From Bradyrhizobium quebecense (lineage in GTDB: Bacteria > Pseudomonadota > Alphaproteobacteria > Rhizobiales > Xanthobacteraceae), in assembly GCF_013373795.3 (NCBI RefSeq), contig NZ_CP088022.1:7316001-7380000 (forward strand): DNA of 64,000 bases. The letters run 5' to 3'. The translations under genes were made by a program, and so were the position numbers. This document shows, one piece after another, positions 39,794 to 47,767 of this stretch; the stretch's first letter is position 1, and each line of letters begins with the position of its first letter. Under the pieces are notes generated by a model. It saw only the letters and a program-made list of their open reading frames with translations. It ran no database searches and was not told where the DNA came from.

Positions 39794-41562
39794 ATATCGT
39801 TGTCGCGAGCGGCGATGCCGGTCAATTGGAACTGCTGGAAAGCGGCGCGACGCTGGTCGGTCAGCAGATGCGACCGCGGGTCCCGGTAACTATACGGTCC
39901 GTGGCGTCAATGCAGGATGCCCGAAAAAGGATCGATCGGGAGACCGCGTTGCTCGTCATTGCATCTTCCTGGACCGGTACTGTCGAAACGGATCCTGGGC
40001 TCGACCTGATCAAGTCACTCGCGTCAAAGCCGTCGTCGCCCGCCTGTATCTTGGTTGGCCGCCTCGAGCTTCTGCTGTCGGTTCAGCCGATCAAGCGATG
40101 CGAACTTCTCGTCGTCGACTGTACGACAGATTACGTTCGGCAGTGCGTTATTCTCGCGCGACGGCTCGACGTCATTCAGGACGAGTCCCGCGAAGTGCGC
40201 TTCGAGGATGATGCATTTCGAACAACGCACAGCGCGATCGCTGAGACCTCGGGACCAAGGAAGGAGCCTAGCTTTGCGATATTGGAAGTCGATTTGCGAC
40301 GCGACATCATTTACAGCCGGGTGCATCTCAACATTCACAAGCCGACCGGCGTACTTCGTCGAGAGCCTGAGCCTCTGGTGCTGAAGGAAGATGAACTCGT
40401 CGAATTCATAAGGGATAGCAAGAACCTCAAAAAGAACTTGGCCAAATGGCACCAGAATGCCAGCAGAAGGGGGCACTACACAAAATGGCATGCCGAATAT
40501 CGTCAGCTCGGCGAGCGCGTGAGTCGGATGCTTTGGGGTAGCAGGGCGTTCAACAGATACTATGATTTTGCTCAGGAAGCGACGCGCGACAAGGATGTTG
40601 CGCCGCAGGGGCACGTCAGATTGCGCTTCAACCTGGAACAGCCGTGGTTTGACGGTCTTTGGGAGGCGATCGCCGACGAGCAGGACGGCCGACACTTGAT
40701 ACTCGATAATACCGTCGCACGTAGATATCTGTTGCCAAATAAGATCGACGCCTTTGGCAGTCGCGACGGACAGATTGAGACGGACGACGGCAATCTCAAC
40801 GTACTTGTTCTGCGATCGCACGTGCCGGCGGGTTCCGTGCCGGACGGACCGAATGATGGGCTGTGGAGAAAGTATTGGAAGAGCTATAATGGGGTCTTGC
40901 CCGCGCTTCCTCATCTGGACCAGGAAGTTGACGAGATCCGGAAACTTGAAAAGTCGAAGCAGAAAAACGAGAGCAGAGCGACAATCAAGATCAATGTTAC
41001 GGTACTCCCCAAAAAGGACGCTGCGGCGGGCGAGGCCTGGTCGTTGGTGGATGAACTCAAGGAGCATCTGACGAATGGAAGTAGACGCTATGATGTGGTC
41101 CATTTTGCCGGACACGCCCTGTTTGCCGATGGTATCGATGGAGACGAAAGGGGTTATCTAATCTTTTCAGGCTTCCCGAACCCACGAGCAGTACCGATCG
41201 CAGCCGTCGCTCCGTTGCTCAAGGAAGCGAATGTCCAACTTGTCTATCTCAGCTGCTGCCGCAGTAGCGCATCTGCTGCAGCTCTAGAATTCTCGCGCAA
41301 CGATATCCCGATGACGATCGGATTTCATTGGGACCTTGATGACAGCAAGGCCCCCGTATTTGCGAAGGAATTCTACAGGGAATTGCTGGAGAATGACCTC
41401 AGAGTGTGCCGTGCCACGAGCAAGGCGCGAAAGTCGCTGTTTGTTGAGCACGACAAGGGGGATCCGATTTGGGCATCGCCCGTTCTGATTGCGCAGCCCA
41501 TGGATTGGCTGCAGGTCGAGGGTGTACTTAAGCTTTCGGCCCATCGTTCCCAGGTAGCCTGA
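39790..41562 (+). CDS. CHAT-domain (caspase-like) peptidase with receiver-like N-terminus
   Basis: A 590-residue protein without signal peptide. The C-terminal CHAT domain (about 270-575) has the catalytic pair: H442 in VVHFAGHALF and C490 in VQLVYLSCCRSS, with the expected preceding FNLEQPWFDGLWEAIAD segment. The N-terminus (about 1-130; MNIVVASGDA, LLVIASSWTG, ACILVGRLELLL) alternates strands and helices like a receiver but lacks the phospho-Asp pattern. The gene overlaps the pseudo-kinase gene (ATGA), so the two are made together. Bacterial CHAT peptidases are known effectors or activators in defence, for example the TPR-CHAT partner of gRAMP and those paired with gasdermins. The target here is unknown. 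Confidence 0.88.
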   Translation: MNIVVASGDAGQLELLESGATLVGQQMRPRVPVTIRSVASMQDARKRIDRETALLVIASSWTGTVETDPGLDLIKSLASKPSSPACILVGRLELLLSVQPIKRCELLVVDCTTDYVRQCVILARRLDVIQDESREVRFEDDAFRTTHSAIAETSGPRKEPSFAILEVDLRRDIIYSRVHLNIHKPTGVLRREPEPLVLKEDELVEFIRDSKNLKKNLAKWHQNASRRGHYTKWHAEYRQLGERVSRMLWGSRAFNRYYDFAQEATRDKDVAPQGHVRLRFNLEQPWFDGLWEAIADEQDGRHLILDNTVARRYLLPNKIDAFGSRDGQIETDDGNLNVLVLRSHVPAGSVPDGPNDGLWRKYWKSYNGVLPALPHLDQEVDEIRKLEKSKQKNESRATIKINVTVLPKKDAAAGEAWSLVDELKEHLTNGSRRYDVVHFAGHALFADGIDGDERGYLIFSGFPNPRAVPIAAVAPLLKEANVQLVYLSCCRSSASAAALEFSRNDIPMTIGFHWDLDDSKAPVFAKEFYRELLENDLRVCRATSKARKSLFVEHDKGDPIWASPVLIAQPMDWLQVEGVLKLSAHRSQVA

Positions 41563-41589
41563 AGAAAGCGACGCGGCTCGCAGCAAACG

Positions 41590-42696
41590 TCAGTCCGCCA
41601 GCGTAACGACATGCTCATGCATTCCCGGCTTCAGGATTGTGAGCGTATAGCCGGATGTTGTGGGATCGAACTTGTCGACAAGCAGTCGTGTGCTCTTGGT
41701 TTCGTTGGTGACCACCAGAGTGATCGGCTCTTGGCGGTCTCTTGCAGCCGACACGATCCACTGTAGCGTTTCGAGGTCCGGATTGTCGTACTTTCCGTTG
41801 GCCGAAATCACATAGGTATCCGCGGTAATTGCGCGGAAAAACTTCTCGTCCACGTTGCGGCTGCTTCCATGATGTTGGACTTTCAGTACGTTGACGTGAA
41901 TTGTGCCCTTCTGCGCGAGGCCGGCTTTAGTTAGGCCCGCTAAAATATGATCACCACGCGCGTCGCCAGTAAGCAAAACCGTTTTTTTGTTGCACGTCGC
42001 CAGGAGGACGACGCTGCTAAGATTTGGAACACTGCGGTCCATCATGGCGGCGGTGCTTGGCTGCGTCGCTACTCGCCGCGAGGTCTCCGCAAGCCATTCC
42101 AACCATTTCTTACGAAGTGCCCTAAGGTTGGCTTGACTGGGCCCCGCGATCCTCAAGCTTAGCGGTCCGAAGAGGATGGGCTCCAACGCGGTGTCGACCA
42201 TGATGAGGTCGTTCTTGAAGCCCCTGTTCCGCTCGATCTTGAGTTTTTGCGCGGCCAGTCGCAGGCGGTTGCCCTCGCGGACTCCAAGAAAGGCGTCTGT
42301 GGCGAGTGGCATCGCGAAGTTCGCGGCGCTGGCCATGCTCATGATTGCCTGCAATTGTTGCGTGATCGCGCCGTCTGGATCGAGTGTCTTTTCAAACGAA
42401 TTGTGCCAAAGTTGGTCGATCCGAAGACGCGCTTGACGGTCACTAACCTGATCGTATTCGAGATCAGCCAGCAAATCCAGAACGCCCACAATGTGATCAT
42501 TGTCGATATGGCTCATTACAAGCAGATCGAGCTTGCCGCCGATGCCAACAATGTGCTCGAGCGCGGCGCGCAAGTCGGCTTCGTAATTGCCCGGCGGTCC
42601 TCCGTCGATCAGGATATAGCGAGGTTTGCCGGCGCTGCCAAACTCAAGAAGGAGGCTATCACCGAATTGCGCTTGAATGACATGGAGTTTGAACAT
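41590..42696 (-). CDS. ComEC/Rec2-like MBL-fold hydrolase
   Basis: A 368-residue stand-alone metallo-beta-lactamase domain of the ComEC-type. The metal motif is SHIDNDH (H63, D65, D67, H68), with TGDARGDHI later, and VQHHGSSRNVD near the C-terminus; all are typical. Unlike ComEC it has no membrane helices. It starts nine bases after the subtilisin stop, forming a two-gene operon. Related MBL proteins are found beside proteases in predicted prokaryotic conflict modules and may act on nucleic acid or a nucleotide signal; that is inference. Confidence 0.85.
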   Translation of the reverse strand: MFKLHVIQAQFGDSLLLEFGSAGKPRYILIDGGPPGNYEADLRAALEHIVGIGGKLDLLVMSHIDNDHIVGVLDLLADLEYDQVSDRQARLRIDQLWHNSFEKTLDPDGAITQQLQAIMSMASAANFAMPLATDAFLGVREGNRLRLAAQKLKIERNRGFKNDLIMVDTALEPILFGPLSLRIAGPSQANLRALRKKWLEWLAETSRRVATQPSTAAMMDRSVPNLSSVVLLATCNKKTVLLTGDARGDHILAGLTKAGLAQKGTIHVNVLKVQHHGSSRNVDEKFFRAITADTYVISANGKYDNPDLETLQWIVSAARDRQEPITLVVTNETKSTRLLVDKFDPTTSGYTLTILKPGMHEHVVTLAD

Positions 42697-42705
42697 GTAC
42701 GAGGC

Positions 42706-45030
42706 TCAAGGAACAGGCGACAACGAGGATTGGAGATCGCCTGTTACGACTAGTGCAAAGGCCTGCGGCGGCTGCAGCAGGTTGGTTGCCGTAACGACGA
42801 TCGTGAAGGTCCCAGGGCTAACCTTGTCCACTCGGATGATTTGAACGTTGTTGTTCGGATCGGCGATCATGCCGGAAATCTTGAGGGTGGCTGCAGCATT
42901 GCTGTTGCCGCTGAACTTCTTACCGTTCTCGTCATCCAGCAACAAGAACAACTGGTTCTGTAAACCGCGCAGAGGGACATCAGTCCACGCGAGGCAGGCC
43001 CGAAGGGGCAGCTTGTCGCCAGCCTTGATCTGCCAACGGAACCGTTGCCCGGTCTTTCCGAAAATTTGTGGTGTCTTCCAACTATCAACATAGACGAGCT
43101 TGAGATCCGGCGACAACGGACTTGGAATGCTATTCGCCATGTCGACTCTGCCAAAGCCCTGGTGGAAATTTGGCTCACCGTTCAGTGCCGCAACGGCGTC
43201 ATAGCCGGCCAGCCGCTTCGTGCCGTTTATCAGCGTCGCCTTTAGCAGCGCTGCGCTGGGTGTGGCCCAGCCGGCTTGCTTGATAAAATATTCACGAAGG
43301 AGTGCCGCGCAGCCGGCGACGTATGGGGCGGCCATGCTAGTGCCGCCCATGTATGCGTACTTGGAATTATTCGGGTACGGACCCCAGAACTTATACAACG
43401 GAGCTGTGCTCGAACGTGCTGCCGCGATATCGGTACCGGGAGCCACCACGTCTGGCTTGATCCGCTGATCGTCCGATGGACCCCGGCTGCTGAAGGCCGC
43501 TAAGCAATCTGGATTGCCCGAAACGAAGTCGTCAGCGGTCGGCGCATTCGGGTATCGATCGTTCCAGGCTTGACCGAACGTTAGCTTCGCATACCCCCCT
43601 TCCGAGCGGCAGCTTCGGCTCGCTCCGACCGTCAGGCCGTTCTTTGCCGTGGCGGGTGCTGCAACACTGGGCCAATCCACGAAGCCGGCCTTTGAATTGG
43701 TTTTTGTACCACGAACGCGTGGCGTTGAGAGCCCGTCGTTGCCCGCAGCGATAACGATCAGCATATCAGGGTGAGCGGCAGCAAAACGGTCGACGTCGAG
43801 TGACGTTGCCGAATAGCGGGCGTAACCGAACGCTCCCCAGCTGTTGTTGTGTACGCGTACGCCGGCCTGATAGGCCTCATCAAAGAGCTGGCCTAGATCC
43901 AACGGTAGGCCGCCTAGGCCTCCGTTCTCATCAAGGATGGACTGAAAGAACAGCTTGGCCTTTGGAGCTGCCCCCTTCACCTCGCCGTTCGAATTTCGGC
44001 CATCGCCCAGCGCACAGCCGGCCACATGCGTGCCGTGGCCTTCCGGATCGCTGGTGTCCGCTGGTGGCCCGATCCGGCCTTTCGCGACAATTTGAACAAT
44101 TCGGCCCTCGAAGTCCGGGTGGCGTTCGTCCAATCCCGTATCGGCGATACCGATGATTTGGCCTTCGCCCTCAAAGCCGAGCGATTGACCCTTGTCCTCA
44201 AGACGCAGAATGCCGCGTGCCAGACTGTCAAGTGGCCGTGCGGGGAAGATCTCTTCGATGCTCGCCACTTCTGGAAGTTTAGCGAGTTCGGCGACTTCCG
44301 ATCCGCCCTGAGAAAGAGCAACGCCAATCACATCGCCTTTCTCCCAAAGCGGGCTCACGTTGATCCGGCGTAGCCAGACTACCACAGTAGCGATGTCCTC
44401 CGCGCGATGGAGTCGGACAGCGTGGACGACGGTGAAATTTACGCCGTTTGCGGCTGTGCTACGGCTCACACCGACAGACTTATTGTTAGTTGCCGATAGC
44501 GTGTCCTCCTCGGAATAGAGGCGGATCGAATCGACAAATGGTTGGCTGGCAAGCTTTTCCACCTCGTCCTTCGCAAGGCGGGCGGTGTACTTGTTGTTGC
44601 TGAGACGTTCGAGCAAGGATACCCCCGTGTCCCTGAGGGCGTCACGTCGCATTTCGGTCAGGGGTCCATTGAGACGCACAACGTAAAATTGTGGAGACTG
44701 CGTGATGACGGATCGGATTTTGGCAGCCAGACTTTTATCGACACTGGACGTCCCGAGCGGCCTTGTTCCCTGTTTTCGTGCTAACAATGAGGCCGAACGC
44801 ACTGAGCGGGATGGCGGCAGTTTAGGATCATCTGTCTGCTCCAGCATTTCGATCGGCGTGATTACCAATCCGTCGTTCATCAGTTCGGGTATCTTCGCTT
44901 CCTCGACTATTCCAATCAGATAGCCGTCAGTCCATTCGATGTTGGCGATCGTCCCTACACTAGCAGCCTGCGCTGCGGCCGCGCGCTCTCGCTCGTGCAT
45001 GAAGAAAGCTTTTACGCGGAATTTTGTCAC
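42706..45030 (-). CDS. Cytoplasmic subtilisin-like serine protease (S8, Kp43-like)
   Basis: A 774-residue protease without signal peptide. The N-terminal 290 residues contain two I9-propeptide-like modules (about 112-175 and 195-265). The catalytic triad is D297 (GIADTGLD), H332 (GHGTHVAG) and S565 (GGTSMAAPYVAG), with oxyanion Asn in IAAGND. A C-terminal jelly-roll-like domain (about 650-765; LRACLAWTDVPL) is as in Kp43-type subtilases. The start is GTG 45030 after GGGAGA. Intracellular location and an MBL partner suggest a regulated protease, not a secreted digestive enzyme. It is convergent with the CHAT operon. Confidence 0.9.
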   Translation of the reverse strand: MTKFRVKAFFMHERERAAAAQAASVGTIANIEWTDGYLIGIVEEAKIPELMNDGLVITPIEMLEQTDDPKLPPSRSVRSASLLARKQGTRPLGTSSVDKSLAAKIRSVITQSPQFYVVRLNGPLTEMRRDALRDTGVSLLERLSNNKYTARLAKDEVEKLASQPFVDSIRLYSEEDTLSATNNKSVGVSRSTAANGVNFTVVHAVRLHRAEDIATVVVWLRRINVSPLWEKGDVIGVALSQGGSEVAELAKLPEVASIEEIFPARPLDSLARGILRLEDKGQSLGFEGEGQIIGIADTGLDERHPDFEGRIVQIVAKGRIGPPADTSDPEGHGTHVAGCALGDGRNSNGEVKGAAPKAKLFFQSILDENGGLGGLPLDLGQLFDEAYQAGVRVHNNSWGAFGYARYSATSLDVDRFAAAHPDMLIVIAAGNDGLSTPRVRGTKTNSKAGFVDWPSVAAPATAKNGLTVGASRSCRSEGGYAKLTFGQAWNDRYPNAPTADDFVSGNPDCLAAFSSRGPSDDQRIKPDVVAPGTDIAAARSSTAPLYKFWGPYPNNSKYAYMGGTSMAAPYVAGCAALLREYFIKQAGWATPSAALLKATLINGTKRLAGYDAVAALNGEPNFHQGFGRVDMANSIPSPLSPDLKLVYVDSWKTPQIFGKTGQRFRWQIKAGDKLPLRACLAWTDVPLRGLQNQLFLLLDDENGKKFSGNSNAAATLKISGMIADPNNNVQIIRVDKVSPGTFTIVVTATNLLQPPQAFALVVTGDLQSSLSPVP

Positions 45031-45861
45031 GTTGCTCTCCCTTGTCTTTCTGCGGCAAAGTGGCGGCGCAGAACGGAAAGAACGACTAAAAAGCTGATCA
45101 GCAACTTCGATGTGCGGGATCGAGCCCGCCTAAAGACTTATCGTTAGCTCAAAACGGCGATCAAACCCGAGCGAGGATAGAGCACCTTTGTCAATATCAC
45201 AATCAAAAATTGTAATATTGTAGCATGGCAAGTCAAAAACGGTTCCATTCTGTGAGCGCGATAGCGGGTTATGTTGTAAACACAATATTGAAGTGTGCTC
45301 TTTCCTTCTGAACGTAATGGGCAGCGCTCGGCCAGCCTTGAGCAACTGATTGATCTTGAGAGGAGAGCGTCAATGACATCGACTGCTCCCAAGTTTCGGG
45401 CCGGAAAGTAGGTTCGCCCAAGTTTGCGAGCGGCCAATCGTCGCAGCAAAATTCAACGGATATCCAAATTGAATTCTAGGAGATGGCCGCCGAAGTCCAC
45501 AGGACGGGAAGAGCAGTTCTACGACTTCCAGAGGCTTTAGGGTCGAGCGACTAACCCTCAGGTGGGCGGGTTCGGGCCAGTTTGCATGGCCTACGTAATA
45601 CGGAGAGCCCTGGAGATCGGGAATTCTCCCCTAGCGAGAAGATCTGAGCTGCAGCAGACGAGCAATTCTTTTTCTAGATTCTCTCCCTCCGCCATTTGCA
45701 AGATTTTGTACGCCAAACTACGATTTCGAACTATTTCGCGCGCAGCGCGCTGTTAGGCCCTCGATCCTTGCGCGGGCCCATTTGTCCAGGAGTTAATAAT
45801 CGCACCGCTACGTCGGCCCGGCCTTAGATCGTAGCCGTGCCGTCCAGTCTTGCTTCAGGCG
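45031..45861. other. Island right flank, no supported gene
   Basis: Over 800 bases with no coding frame I can support; frames of 60-100 codons here lack recognisable sequence. The AT-rich part 45185-45320 (CAATCAAAAATTGTAATATT) may carry the promoter of the minus-strand protease operon. The tRNA-like 23 bases at 45672-45694 lie within it. Confidence 0.5.
45672..45694. repeat. Imperfect copy of the tRNA-Ser 3' end, candidate right attachment site
   Basis: Aligned without gaps to the last 23 bases of the tRNA (30612-30634), 16 of 23 bases match, including the final CTCCGCCA. The similarity continues as TTTGC in both flanks after a one-base shift. A decayed att site is plausible; chance cannot be excluded because the match is short. 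Confidence 0.4.
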
Positions 45862-46641
45862 TTATCTCGATACAGAGAGTGTTTCCTCGCATCGTGCGGC
45901 GAATACCATGAGGTACTCGCCGATCTCTCTGCCAAGGGCTTCGGTGGGTTCGATGTCTTGCAGGCTCATGTTGAGCGCGTAAATCGGCAGACCGTCGAGG
46001 ACGATCGGAGTGGCGACGGCGAGTACGCCGGGCTGCCAGGAGACCGCACAGTAGCCGTCGCGCCTGACGGAGCGGATTGATTTCTGCACCTCGGCGATCA
46101 GCGCCTTGGTGGCGGCGGCATTACGTCGCCGGAATTGCACGAGCAGCGTGTCGCGGGCCGCGTCCGGGATCCCCGCGAGATAGGCGCGCCCAAGCGAGGT
46201 CAATTCCATCGGTACCTGTTGACCGGCCACAATGCTGCGCAGCGTCGGGCGCGGGCTGTAGCGAATGGATTCCAGGTAGACCATCATTGTACGATCCGCC
46301 GTTGCGAGACCGACGTTCAGCCGGCGCCGCGTGGATTCAGCCCGCATCAGCGGGCTGAGCACCTTGAGCACCGGCGATCCCATGCGGACGGCGTGGCCGA
46401 GGCTGAGTACGGCGGCGGCAAGCCGATAGTTTCGCTCGGTCCGGACTTCGTCGAGCATGCCGAACTCGACCAAGGTCTTGGTCAGTCGGCTGACGGTAGA
46501 GCGAGCCAGGCCGGTGCGCTCGGCGATCTCGCCGTTGCCGAGCGTATCGACGCCGGGCCGGAAGGCACGCAGGATCTCGATGCCCCGCTCCAGCGACCGG
46601 TTTCCATTTGCGCCACCAGAATATTGCCGCGCTGAAGCCAT
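45862..46641 (-). CDS. IclR-family transcriptional regulator
   Basis: A 259-residue regulator. The winged helix (SLERGIEILRAF, then NGEIAERTGLARSTVSRLTKTL) is followed by the effector domain (YRLAAAVLSLGHAV; GYCAVSWQPGVLAVATPI). ATG 46641 has GGAG six bases upstream; the frame is open much further but without coding character. It is divergent from the enoyl-CoA hydratase, acyl-CoA synthetase and SLC13 genes, so it probably controls that set in response to an organic acid. Confidence 0.9.
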   Translation of the reverse strand: MASARQYSGGANGNRSLERGIEILRAFRPGVDTLGNGEIAERTGLARSTVSRLTKTLVEFGMLDEVRTERNYRLAAAVLSLGHAVRMGSPVLKVLSPLMRAESTRRRLNVGLATADRTMMVYLESIRYSPRPTLRSIVAGQQVPMELTSLGRAYLAGIPDAARDTLLVQFRRRNAAATKALIAEVQKSIRSVRRDGYCAVSWQPGVLAVATPIVLDGLPIYALNMSLQDIEPTEALGREIGEYLMVFAARCEETLSVSR

Positions 46642-46971
46642 GCCGCGCTCCGTCCGACCCATTCCACTAAATGGAAATGGAGGATATCCGCTTTTATGAC
46701 AACTCAGTATACAAGCAAGCAATAAAACAAAGCGCAAAGCATCTCGGGAGCATGAAACGCAATGTCTAACATTCCTATTGGGTAATAGTCCGGCGTGGTC
46801 CGGTTCGTCGACTTGGACGCGACGGGCGCCGGCTTGAAATCGATACATCGTTGGTCCCTCGGCGCAGGCGCGCCGAGATGTCCGGGTCGGCATCCGCCGG
46901 CGCGGCCGGAGTGATGCGTCTTCCGCGATGAAAATCTGCGCAAGTGCCAAACCACAATCGAAGGTATGCAC
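46642..46971. promoter_or_regulatory. Divergent control region of the IclR and enoyl-CoA hydratase units
   Basis: About 330 bases. The AT-rich part at 46662-46745 contains CCATTCCACTAAATGGAAATGG, an inverted-repeat-like stretch (TTCCA..TGGAA) just upstream of the regulator start. This is a reasonable IclR operator candidate for autoregulation. Confidence 0.45.
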
Positions 46972-47763
46972 ATGACCTATAAGCTGATCGAGTTCTCAGT
47001 CGATGCCGGCGTCGCCACCATCGCCCTCAACAGGCCCGACCGTCGAAATGCCATGAGCGACGACATGCGCTCGGAATTTGTGGACGCGCTCCAGGCGGTC
47101 ACGGGCGACAAGTCGATCCGGGCGCTGGTTTTGACGGGGCGCGGCAGTGCGTTCTGCGCGGGCGGCGATATCAGCGGCATGAAGCGGCGCCTGGAAGCTC
47201 CGCAAGGCGAAGTCGCATTCAACGGCTGGAGCAGGCAGCAGGGCGTGCATCGGGTTCAATCCATGCTGCTCAACCTGCCTAAGCCGACCATCGCCGCGGT
47301 GAACGGTGCCGCGGCCGGTCTCGGCGCCGATACCGCGCTCGCTTGCGATTTTCTGATTGGCTCGGAGCGTTCGAAATTCAGCTGGTCCTACATCAAGCGC
47401 GGACTGATTTCCGATGGTGGCGGCTCCTACTATCTTCCACGACGTGTCGGACTTCCCAAGGCAAAGGAGCTGATCCTCACCGGGCGTATGGTCGAGGCCG
47501 ACGAGGCTCTCGCGCTCGGCATTCTCGATCGCAAGGTGACCTCCGGCGAGCTTCTTTCGGCCGCGCAGGCATGGGCCGTCGAACTCGCGCAGGGATCACC
47601 GACCGCGCTCGCACTGGGTAAGAAAATCCTGAACCAGACCTTCGAGCATTCGGCACACGAGATCTTTGATCTTGGCAGTCAGGCGCAAGCCATCTGCTAC
47701 ACCAGCGCCGAGCACCGCGAAGCGGTGATGGCGTTCCTCGCAAAGTCGTCCTCGAAGGAGTGA
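46972..47763 (+). CDS. Enoyl-CoA hydratase/isomerase family protein
   Basis: A 263-residue crotonase-fold enzyme. The oxyanion-hole segments are SAFCAGGDISGMK and NGAAAGLGADTALACDFLIG; the C-terminal part ends in the usual trimerisation helix. In place of the second catalytic Glu of classical hydratases, the region reads IKRGLISDGGGSYYLPRRVG, with Asp at that position, more like isomerase or other crotonase subtypes. ATG 46972 has CGAAGG seven bases upstream; ATG 46966 is an alternative. It is first in an operon with the acyl-CoA synthetase four bases downstream. Confidence 0.9.
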   Translation: MTYKLIEFSVDAGVATIALNRPDRRNAMSDDMRSEFVDALQAVTGDKSIRALVLTGRGSAFCAGGDISGMKRRLEAPQGEVAFNGWSRQQGVHRVQSMLLNLPKPTIAAVNGAAAGLGADTALACDFLIGSERSKFSWSYIKRGLISDGGGSYYLPRRVGLPKAKELILTGRMVEADEALALGILDRKVTSGELLSAAQAWAVELAQGSPTALALGKKILNQTFEHSAHEIFDLGSQAQAICYTSAEHREAVMAFLAKSSSKE

Positions 47764-47767
47764 TGCC

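Larger units (their letters stand above)
30545..45694. other. Accessory genomic island adjoining tRNA-Ser
   Basis: From the tRNA 3' end to an imperfect copy of it at 45672-45694, gene style changes: codon use is less GC-biased, intergenic regions are AT-richer, and contents are IS elements plus a KAP ATPase, a nuclease-like gene, a CHAT peptidase, a subtilisin and an MBL hydrolase. Genes on both sides are ordinary catabolic genes. No integrase is visible, so the island would no longer be self-mobile. The limits are inferred. Confidence 0.65.

Noticed and set aside
37337..45030. Bacterial gasdermin system
   Set aside because: Proteases of the right kinds are present, but no small pore-forming gasdermin-like gene is visible nearby.
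45130..45449. Small minus-strand frames upstream of the subtilisin gene
   Set aside because: No ribosome site, no conserved-looking sequence, AT-rich promoter-like region.
45602..45694. Possible second tRNA-Ser formed by GGAGAG at 45602 and CTCTCC at 45681
   Set aside because: No anticodon stem, no TTCGAATCC T-loop and poor D arm; only the extreme 3' end resembles the tRNA, so I treat it as an att remnant at most.
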